In this document: in pieces, positions 1 to 7,693 of the stretch
Position numbering within the stretch: position 1 is the first letter of the stretch
Layout of the letters: every line of letters begins with the position of its first letter
Assembly: GCA_910592005.1 (NCBI GenBank)
Contig: CAJVPP010003171.1
Coordinates: 1-12,406, forward strand
Length of the DNA stretch: 12,406 bases
Reading direction: 5' to 3'
Origin: Funneliformis mosseae
Lineage: Eukaryota; Glomeromycota; Glomeromycetes; Glomerales; Glomeraceae
The notes under the pieces: model-generated
What the model was told of the DNA's origin: nothing
Database searches by the model: none
Seen by the model: the letters and a program-made list of their open reading frames with translations, nothing else
Program-made: the position numbers and the translations under genes

Positions 1-114
1 TTAATATGTGATTATAAAGAGGGTTTTTATATTTTAAAAAATCAGAACTAAAATATAGTGTGCTTATAAAGAGGGTGTGATTATATAAGGTGTGATTGTA
101 GAGAGGGTTGACTG
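1..114. mobile_element. Terminal end of a pogo/Tigger-like DNA transposon (partial)
   Basis: Read on the minus strand this begins CAGTCAACCCTCTCTACAAT directly beside a TA (115-116), the layout of Tc1/mariner-pogo elements, which insert at TA. It matches the terminal repeat starting at 12333 in 18 of its first 22 bases. Inside are three 18-bp subterminal repeats of the type TGTGATTATAAAGAGGGT at 7-24, 59-76 and 91-108, plus a decayed partial copy at 76-90. Such repeats often bind transposase; that role is inference here. The rest of the element lies outside the window, so I cannot tell an autonomous copy from a MITE. No transposase is visible. Confidence 0.6.
7..108 (+). repeat. Three 18-bp subterminal direct repeats
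   Basis: Copies at 7-24 (TGTGATTATAAAGAGGGT), 59-76 (one base different) and 91-108 (TGTGATTGTAGAGAGGGT) are seen directly, spaced 52 and 32 bp. They lie within the transposon end at the left of the window and are probable transposase recognition units. Confidence 0.6.
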
Positions 115-116
115 TA

Positions 117-1370
117 TATATAATCAGCATAAAAATCAATAAGGTAATATAAGCATATCTGCTATGTTACTCAAATTTATATACTGTAAATTTGAATAGT
201 GATTTCTCATTAATAAAACTGCTATAATTGATAAAATTGCTATAAACTACTTGTAGTATTATAGTTTAATTCTTAAAGTAGTGTAATCTGCAATATAGAT
301 ATAGTGATAAAATATCAGAAATATAATATTCTCATATTTGTTATCTATTAGAAAATTTCTTGAAAATAATCTAAAATACTTTTTTAAAAATAAATTTATC
401 CACATAACTGAATGATTATATAAAGATGGAAAATTTAAAATTGAAAGACATTTATTTATATTTATTGTACTATATGTGACTTTTAGTGAAATATCAGAAA
501 ATATACAAATGATTACCTGAATAAATGTATTACTAAAACATCTTTTAATCCTATACGAAAATTATAAAAAAGATCTAAGTCATTATTAGTATCTCAAGTT
601 TGAAATACAGTAAAAAATGATGATATTCTTGATTAACAGAAATTTTTAGATATTATTCCTTATGATAAACTTATTATACAAGTTTATAAAATCAGATAAA
701 ATAGCTAAAATATAACTTATATCATAATAGTTTAGAATAAATCATTTATATAAGAAATAAAAGTTTTTAAAATAAAAGATTTAAAATCTAAATTTTAAAT
801 AATTGCATTGAAGATAAAAATAAGATCCTTAAAAAAAAAATACATTTAAATTTTTTTATCATATTCTTCAGCTTTATTAAATTAATTTAGTAAAAATATT
901 AAAATATCTTAATAAATATATTAAAAAATAAAAAAAGTAAAATTATTAAATCAAAAAAATATTTTTTAAAATTTAAATATCAATTATAATTACAATAAAT
1001 AATAACTAAACTATAGAAGTAAAAGTAGCTTTAATAACTTAAAATCTTAACTTAATCTAACCTAAATACAGTATATTCTAACTATATTCTTATCATATTT
1101 TGAATTTAATACAAATTTAACTTAACTATTAACTAATCAAAACTGATTATAACCTAAATATATTCTGACTATAATTTAATCTTAACTTAAACTAATTTAA
1201 TTATATCTTATTAAAATTTGATTAAAAAGCATATTATAAATAAAATATAGAAATATTAAATTTCAGTTTAGTTATATTCTAATATTAAAACTTCTAGTTT
1301 TAAAGAAAATCCAGTTTATAAACTTAAATTCTAGGATTGAATTCTAGAATTAAGTCTTAAAACTGCATTA
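117..1370. other. AT-rich gene-free stretch
   Basis: No open frame or gene motif is visible. It is nearly all A and T with rare G/C and only one CpG found by eye (556-557). Between about 400 and 720 one plus frame gives fragments that read like a protein broken by many TAA and TGA stops, which could be a decayed transposase or mere chance. Around 1040-1200 there are weak direct repeats built from words such as TAACCTAAATA and AATCTTAACTTAA. Nothing here supports a functional call. Confidence 0.6.
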
Positions 1371-2092
1371 TTAAGACTGCAATTCTATAAAATTAGAACT
1401 TATAATCCTATAGAAATTAAGATTTATGATCTTAGAATTATAGTTTTAATAATATATAAAATTAGGTCTACTAAAAATATTATAGATTAGATTAATAGAA
1501 ACTGTTATATGTTTAAAATTAAAATCACAAGTATTTTATTTAATAATTAAAAAAAAGTAGTATTTTATTTGATAAAAAAAATTATTTGTTATTATTTAAA
1601 AAGGTCTAGTACTGCAATTACGTGATGATTATTATCACATATTAAACAGACAGATATATTAATCTTTTTTGACTTAAACTGAAAAATTCTTCACTACTCT
1701 TTATACAATAATAAATATTATAGTTGAATAGTAGAAACTGTTTTTTATAAATGATGAATTACCATTTAACTAGAATAATGAAGAATTATTTATTTAAAAA
1801 GGTAAAAATTATTTAAAAAAAATAATTAAGAATCATTCAACTAAAATAATAAAGAATTATTCAACTTTAATAAAAATTATTTAAAAAAAATAATAAAGAA
1901 TCATTCAATTTAAAAGATAAAAAAATTTATTTAAAAAAAATAATAAAATAATAATTATTCAAAAAAAACAGTCTTCTATTATTCAACTAGAATTTTTATG
2001 ATCTATAATATTTTAGTAAATTAAATTTTATATATTATTAAAATTGTAATCTTAAAGTTTTAAGATCTAATTTTATAGAACTGCAATCTTAA
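1371..2092. repeat. Nested imperfect inverted repeat (foldback structure)
   Basis: The left arm (1371-1487) pairs with the right arm (2001-2092) in three blocks. 1371-1397 against 2066-2092 matches 25 of 27 bases. 1444-1463 against 2024-2043 matches 20 of 20. 1471-1487 against 2001-2016 matches apart from one extra A. Inside is a second inverted pair, 1721-1746 against 1961-1989, sharing TAGTTGAATA and ACTGTTTTTT. The left side has about 230 bp (1488-1720) with no partner on the right, so that arm has gained an insertion or the right arm a deletion. This fits a decayed foldback element or nested MITEs. No coding potential is seen. Confidence 0.6.
1721..1989. mobile_element. Candidate 269-bp MITE/foldback inside the larger inverted repeat
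   Basis: The terminal inverted repeats are about 27 bp. The left end reads TAGTTGAATAGTAGAAACTG and the right end, read in reverse, TAGTTGAATAATAGAAGACTG. Each is followed by a T-run. The interior (about 1783-1962) carries A-rich tandem units containing ATTATTTAAAAAAAATAAT and AAGAATCATTCAACT at about 1804, 1872 and 1923. No clear target-site duplication is visible, so this is a structural call and not a family assignment. Confidence 0.45.
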
Positions 2093-2439
2093 GATTACAA
2101 GTACTAATTTTTATAAATCTCTAATTTTATAATTGAATTTTATAGTTCAAAAAATTTTAAATTAGACTAAATTTTATAAACTATTTAAGATCTAGTCTTA
2201 TAGAACTTTTTAATATTCCTATTTTAAGCTATCAATTTGTATTAAATCTTTTGTTAATTTTATATAAATACTAATTTTTAATTATATATAAATTTATTAT
2301 TACTTTAAAAATAAATAGTTATTCAAATTAATCTGTTATTAATAAATTTGAATATATAAATATTTAGTATTTCTTTTTTTTAAAATCTAATTAATTATTA
2401 AATGATATATAAATTTACATTTTTACTATTTTTAATTTT

Positions 2440-2673
2440 AATATTTTAGTCTAAAAAAATCATTTTTAAATAATTTAAGTTAAAGTTTTAAATAATTTAG
2501 ATTAATTTAAAAATTTTTAATTTAAATTAAATTCAATTTAATTTTAGATTATATAAAAATCAATCTAAAAATCTCAGATTTTTTTCAGATTATTATTTAA
2601 TCTAAACTAAAAAAAATTTAAACTAAATCAAAAATTTTGAATTAATCTAAAAATTTCAGTTTAATTCATTTTA
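2440..2673. other. AT-rich stretch of TTTAGATT/AATCTAAA-type words
   Basis: This stretch is dominated by recurring short words such as AATCTAAA, TTTAGATT, AAATTTCAG and TTTAATTTAAATT in both orientations, so it can form many weak hairpins. A stretch of the same flavour lies at 4595-4760 after the third tandem cluster. There is no gene. It may be a decayed repeat flanking the ~50-bp arrays. Confidence 0.4.
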
Positions 2674-3030
2674 ATTAAACAATAAAAGCTTTATTTAATA
2701 AGAATAATTAAAAATATTACTTCTATTAAATAATAAAAAATTGTTTAATAAGAATAATTAAAATATTATTTTTATTAAATAATAATGATTATTTGATTAA
2801 AATAATTTAATTATCATTTTTATCAAATGATAAAAATTATTTAAATAGAATAATCAAAATTATTATTCCTATTAAATGATAAAAATTTTATTTGATTAAC
2901 ATAATTAAAATCTCATTTTTATCAAATGATAATAGTATTATTTAATAGAAATGATTAAAAATAATAGTTTTATTAAATAATAAAATATTGTTTGATTAAA
3001 ATGATCATATTATTATCTTTATTATTAACA
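2674..3030. repeat. ~50-bp hairpin tandem repeat, cluster 1 (about 8 units)
   Basis: The core ATYAAATRATAA recurs at 2674, 2725, 2774, 2822, 2871, 2921, 2972 and, decayed, 3021, giving steps of 48-51 bp. A typical unit holds a near-palindrome, TTTTTATCAAATGATAAAAA (2817-2836), followed by a TTATTTAATNNGAATAATTAAAA-like linker. Copies have diverged by substitution. This is a degenerate minisatellite with no coding content. Confidence 0.75.
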
Positions 3031-3166
3031 TACAATCTTTTTAAGTTATAACTGTTAGATGCAATATTAAAAGGTTAATATTTTTATAGTTTATATGATA
3101 AAATTTATAATTAAAAATTCATTTATATATTAAAAAATATATTTAATATATAATTCATATACTATA

Positions 3167-3348
3167 CAGTTAAAGCTGATTATAACAAACCTCTTTATAA
3201 TAAACACTAGATATAACAAACTCATACTTTTTAAATTTTAATAATAATTTATTATAAAAAGTGTAATAGTTTATATAAAAAGCATAGTAATTTATATAAT
3301 GAACTTTTTTTAACAGAACCGTCAGTTTGTTATAAAAAGCATTAATTG
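3167..3348. mobile_element. Complete 182-bp TA-flanked MITE (pogo-like)
   Basis: The element is flanked by TA at 3165-3166 and 3349-3350. Its 24-bp terminal inverted repeats, 3167-3190 and 3325-3348, agree at 20 of 24 positions. Both start CA and contain TTATAACAAAC or TATAACAAAC toward the inside. A subterminal word, CCTCTTTATAATAAACAC, resembles the CCCTCTTTATAA repeats of the transposon end at 1-114, so the two are probably related. It is too short to encode a transposase, so it is non-autonomous. The TATAACAAAC words look like CpG-decayed forms of the ATAACGAA seen at 12363-12370; that is inference. Confidence 0.7.
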
Positions 3349-3539
3349 TATACTATTAAGTATATTCAATATATTATTAAGTAAATTTTTATATATTAAG
3401 TTAAAGCAAATATTAATTATGTTATTAATACAAGATATTATAAAGAAGTTTTAAGTAAATTAAAAATAGTTTATTGATAAATAAATAAACTAAAAGATTA
3501 AAATACTAAAATAAGAAATATAAAAAAAATAATCACAAG

Positions 3540-3642
3540 TAGAAAAGAGTAACTTTATAATATTTTTACAAAAAGAAGTCTATATATAGCTATTACTAAA
3601 CTGATCAATTTATATTTAGCAATTAATATTTACTCTTTTCTA
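3540..3642. repeat. Small inverted repeat (13-bp perfect arms)
   Basis: TAGAAAAGAGTAA at 3540-3552 is exactly inverted at 3630-3642, leaving a 77-bp loop. This stands out in DNA so poor in G and C. It may be a tiny foldback element or a relic. There is no TA or other clear target duplication. Confidence 0.45.
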
Positions 3643-3841
3643 TAATGAATTTAATTCTTTATATATATATTTAATATTATATTTTAATAAATCAAATATA
3701 TTAACTATATTAAACATATTTAATATATTTAATATTTAATATATTTGTCATTTTTAACATTCAGTACTATATTACATTTATAGATCATATAATTATTAAT
3801 CCTATAATATTGTTAAATAATATAAGAATTAATATATTTAA

Positions 3842-3995
3842 ATTATTATTTTTATCAAATGATAAAAATATTATTTAATAAAAATAATCAAAATTATTAT
3901 TGTTATCAAATGAAAAAAAAAAATCATTTAATAAATAACCAAAATATCATTTTATTAAATGATAAAAGTATTATTTAATAAAATAATTAAAATAA
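3842..3995. repeat. ~50-bp hairpin tandem repeat, cluster 2 (3 units)
   Basis: The same unit as in cluster 1: cores at 3854, 3905 and 3954, with steps of 51 and 49 bp. The middle copy has an A-run replacing part of the hairpin arm. Probably a detached part of the same original array. Confidence 0.7.
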
Positions 3996-4351
3996 GACCT
4001 TAAATATTTCTCATAACTTATAATAACTATATTAAAATGTATTTTATTATAATAACTTAATTAATATTAATATTAGAAATATGATTTATTACTATTAGAT
4101 TTTTTTTATCAAAATAATTCTAATGATATTAAGATTATCTAAATCTAATCACTCTAGTTAGCTTAAAATTGAAATATATAAGATAACAAATTTTAAAAAT
4201 TTTTTTGTAATATGTAATTTTCATTAGAATTTGTATATAAACTCTATATAAATTCTAATCTAAGTTATATAATTAATAAATTTATAATAGTATCATATCA
4301 TTAAAAAAAATAATCTGAGTTATATAAAAGATTTTTAGGATCCCTATTAAA

Positions 4352-4575
4352 ATTATTATTTTTATTAAATGATAAAGTATTATTCAATAATAATAATTAA
4401 AATTATTATTCTTATTAAATAATAAAGTATTATTTAATAGAAATAATCAAAAATCATTTATCTATCAAATAATAAAAAAATTATTTAATTGAAATAATTA
4501 AAATTATCATTTTTATTGAATATTTAATTAGAATAATCAAAATATTATTTTTATCAAATAATAAAAATATATAAT
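4352..4575. repeat. ~50-bp hairpin tandem repeat, cluster 3 (about 5 units)
   Basis: Cores lie at 4364, 4414, 4464, 4515 (ATTGAA variant) and 4553. Steps are 50, 50, 51 and 38 bp; the short step is an internal deletion. The unit matches clusters 1 and 2 in period, orientation and sequence. Confidence 0.7.
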
Positions 4576-5580
4576 TAAATAAATTTGTAAATTAATCTAA
4601 AATTTATAATTTAGATCAGAATTTTGTGATTTAAGTTTAGTTTAAATTCAGATTAGCATTTTTAGAATTTATAATCTGAATCAAATTAAATTGAAATTTG
4701 AATTTAATTTGTATTAACTTGTAATTTGAACTAAACTAAATTTTTCAGAATATTGGTTTAAGTAAACTTTAATATATTGATAAAGAATAAAATTTCTTAA
4801 TAATAATCAAAACTAAGATAAATGATATTAAAATATAATAAATTATATAAAAATCTTTCTGATATGAAAAAATTAAAATATTAAAAACATAAAAAAAATT
4901 ATTATAAAATTATTTTAAGGGATATTAGCAAGCATTTATAATTTGATAGATTTAAAATTACTAAAATTTTAATTTTATTAAGATTAGTTTAATATTTACA
5001 TAATAAATAATATTTTATATATTTTTTATTATAATTTAAGTATTTTAGTCTAAAAAAATTATATTTAGTAATCTAAACAAAGTTATTTTATAGGTTTAAA
5101 TTACTTATATCTTAATTTCTATTAAAATTAATTTTAGTATTTATAAAGTAAATAAATTAATTAAAAATTCTTATTTTATTTAAATTTAAATTGAATAAAA
5201 TGTAATTAGTATTATTAGTTAAATTTTAATCAATTTATATAATGTTTATTTAACTAAATTAAAGTAAATATTTAGACAGATTTTTATAGTTAAATTTATA
5301 AGGATAAGTAGGCTGAAAATATAAATAACACAAAAAGAAGTTCAAATTAGACAGGAAGATAACACAATCTAAACTAAGTTACACTCTAATTTATATAAAT
5401 TAGAATATAATTTTATTAAATATTTTATTAATTTAAAAATTTTTAATATTATATACTATAATATAAATAAGGCATAAATCTTATATTTAGTAATAAATTT
5501 ATATATATAATTAATAAATATAATATCTACAATTAATATAATTTAAAATCAATTTCTGATATTATATGTAATCACTGATT
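4576..5580. other. AT-rich gene-free stretch
   Basis: No gene or long open frame. The clearest structure is a hairpin pairing ATTCAGATTA (4646-4655) with TAATCTGAAT (4672-4681), whose imperfect arms extend outward. The rest is low-complexity A/T. Near 5580 CpG and mixed composition return, which marks the edge of the gene island. Confidence 0.5.
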
Positions 5581-5603
5581 AGAAATGAAATGGCGTCATT
5601 TCT
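5581..5603. promoter_or_regulatory. Hairpin/palindrome upstream of the pirin gene
   Basis: AGAAATGA (5581-5588) and TCATTTCT (5596-5603) are perfectly inverted around AATGGCG, 237 bp before the pirin start codon. It lies at the first mixed-composition DNA after the AT block. It may be a protein-binding site, since the centre includes GCGTCA; there is no direct evidence. Confidence 0.25.
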
Positions 5604-5839
5604 GGTCTTATGCATATTGGAGATTTATAATAAAACTAAAATAATTGATCGGCATAAACGTTTAAACCTGGTAAATCCATTCATTTATAATCTACACTGA
5701 ATTTGTCATTAAAAAGAATGATAAACAATGAATTTGTAATCAAAGCGATCGGATATGAAAAAGTTATATATAAAAAGATTTAAATGGGAATTAAATTTCA
5801 CGAAATTCAAATCTAAAATTTTTTATCAAATTTAAAAAA

Positions 5840-6970
5840 ATGGCCGGTACTTTATCTAGAAATATTGCAAGGTCTTTTTTCGCCAAGGTAATGAATGACT
5901 GATATTTTCAAAATATAACCAACTTTTAAATAACTTTTATGGTCGTTTCAAAATTAGAGTCAACCAGAAGGAGCGGGCGCTACAGTTCGAAGATGCATAG
6001 GTGGATCAAGAACTTTAGATCCATTTTTGATGTGCGATATATTTGAAGTTGTTCCACCTGCAGGATTTCCCGATCATCCTCATCGAGGATTTGAAACAGT
6101 TAGTTATTTATTAGAAGGAGCAATTGCACATGAAGATTTTGGAGGGAACGTGGGATTGATTGGACCCGGGTACATAAATTCAATATATCCTTTTGAATTT
6201 TTTTTTTTAAAAAAAAAAATTCATATCGCTAAATTTTTCGTTCATTTACACACAGTGACGTTCAGTGGATGACCGCGGGTCGTGGCGTAGTTCATGCTGA
6301 AATGCCTGCTTCAAAGACGCCATGTCGTGGTATTCAACTTTGGATAAATTTAGCACGAGAATTCAAAATGATTGAACCTTCTTACCAAGATTTAAAAGAT
6401 TCGGAAATTCCAAGAGCGAAACCCGAACCTGGAATTGAAGTAAAGATCATCGCAGGAGAAAGTTTCGGAGTAAAAAGTACAGTATTTACTAGAACTCCTA
6501 CAATGTTTATGGATTTTAAACTTGAAAAAGGAAAAAGAGTTGAACAAAAAATTCCAAAGGATTATTCGGGATTCATTTACGTTTTAAGTGGGAATGGTTA
6601 CTTTGGTGGAAATCAATTTAAAGGCGAAGAACATCATGCATTATTTTTGGAGAATGACAATGGAGATCATTTACCCATAGAGGCAAAAGATACAGATTTA
6701 AGGTTTATGCTGTTTGCAGGAAAACCATTGAAGGTAAAGTTATAACAAATTTGTATTCACAACACAAAAAAAAAAAAAAAAAAAAAAAAATTCAAAAAAA
6801 TTCAATATTTTATTTAGGAACCTGTGGTGAATTATGGACCTTTCGTTATGAATTCAGAAGAAGAAATATTTCAAACAATGTCTGATTATGAAAAAGCTAC
6901 AAATGGATTTGAAAAAGCAAAAAAATGGCGATCGTCAATTTCCAATGGGGTTACTAAACTATTACAATAA
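5840..6970 (+). CDS. Pirin family protein (4 exons, 296 aa)
   Basis: Exons 5840-5887, 5958-6169, 6256-6733 and 6818-6970 join in frame through three GT-AG introns. Pirins are bicupin, Fe-binding nuclear or cytosolic proteins, known as transcription cofactors and, in some cases, quercetin 2,3-dioxygenases. The N-terminal cupin carries FPDHPHRGFET, with metal ligands His56 and His58, and GRGVVHAEMP with His100 and Glu102. All four ligands are present, at nearly the same numbers as in human pirin. The C-terminal cupin includes TRTPTMFMDFKL and ends with GPFVMNSEEE and NGFEKAKKWRS. Length is usual for the family (about 290 aa). The start lies in AAAAATGG, and the 16-residue first exon leads straight into the conserved EGAGATVRR segment. 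The intron 1 and 2 junctions were fixed by homology (SQPEGAG; GPGDVQWMT). Enzymatic activity and substrate cannot be read from the sequence. Confidence 0.93.
6170..6255 (+). other. Pirin intron 2, with a perfect 30-bp palindrome
   Basis: The donor GTACAT and acceptor ACACAG restore the codon GGT and the motif GPGDVQWM. At 6194-6223 the intron contains TGAA, eleven T, eleven A, then TTCA: a perfect palindrome filling over a third of the intron. Reading through without splicing would end the protein after the first cupin half. Confidence 0.8.
6734..6817 (+). other. Pirin intron 3, with a 25-base A run
   Basis: The donor GTAAAG follows AAG and the acceptor TTTAG precedes GAACCTGTG, giving the conserved PLKEPVVNYGPFV. 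Positions 6766-6790 are all A. The unspliced frame stops just inside the intron, at 6743-6745. Homopolymer length here may be unreliable or variable. Confidence 0.8.
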
Positions 6971-7693
6971 TTTTATTTATAAGTGGGGGAAAATCACAAA
7001 TTGTTTATATTTAGTCATATGTGATTCACAAAAGATTAACGAACTCTAATTTAATTTTTTTTTTATCGATAAGATCGCAAATTAAATAAAAATTTTCCGA
7101 AATTATTTTTGGGAATTATCTTTGACGTTTTGTCATGATTAGCCGGATTAGGATTCGGAACTTAGAATCTTTTGATCCGAAAGATAATTTACAATTGTGA
7201 TATTGCATATTTAATAAAGGAGATTATTTAATAAAATTATTTACCAAAGTAAAATTTCTTTTCGAATTCGTTTAAGCCTGTTATAAACGAATAAGGTAGT
7301 AACCGATTTTCACTTTAAGCAGCGTAATATCCCAGTGACTTATCCTGTTTGAGTTCGAATAGCCACTGTATAATGTGATTGGGTCATCTAAACTATAAAA
7401 AATAAAAAGAACTAAGCTTCAAAAAATCCTTTTTCCACTTGCCTAATATCAGAAATGTATACAATGTATACAGACTAGAAATTCTACGAAATTTCAAATT
7501 CAAAATAATAAACAATTTGTTTAATCGATTATTTTTTGAATATTGTCTCCTTAAAAAAATTTTTTTTTTTTTTTTTTTTTTTGAAAATTCTTTATAAATA
7601 ATACTTGACATTTTTTTCATTCGGTTCATTTATGACCGAAACAATATCTTAACTATACGAAAAAAAAAAAAATATATAATAATAATCGTCAAT
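6971..7693. promoter_or_regulatory. Pirin 3' end and upstream region of the K+ transporter gene
   Basis: This 723-bp spacer holds no gene. AATAAA at 7085-7090 and 7213-7218 are possible poly(A) signals for pirin. Toward the transporter there are repeated CGG/CCG-type words: TTCCGAA (7095-7101), TTCGGA/TCCGAA inverted at 7154-7159 and 7176-7181, and TTCGGT/ACCGAA inverted at 7620-7625 and 7635-7640. The last pair lies 54-74 bp before the start codon. Inverted CGG half-sites are what fungal Zn2Cys6 regulators bind, so these are candidate operators by inference. A long T tract lies just upstream, at about 7560-7582. Confidence 0.35.

Noticed and set aside
400..720. Decayed transposase-like coding remains
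   Set aside because: Many in-frame stops and no recognisable motif. In DNA this AT-rich such fragments arise by chance, so no pseudogene is called.
2674..4575. CRISPR-like array
   Set aside because: The whole unit repeats, with no unique spacers; the copies are degenerate and the organism is eukaryotic.
6027..6745. Two separate short pirin-like genes
   Set aside because: A GT-AG intron at 6170-6255 joins both frames exactly into the conserved pirin core, so this is one spliced gene and not a broken one.
7301..7380. Possible tRNA or tRNA-derived element (GAGTTCGAATAGC resembles a B box)
   Set aside because: No A box at proper spacing and no cloverleaf stems could be drawn on either strand.
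7393..7629. Minus-strand open frame of 78 codons
   Set aside because: It lies in the transporter's upstream region, is made of K-, F- and L-rich homopolymer translation and has no recognisable motif.
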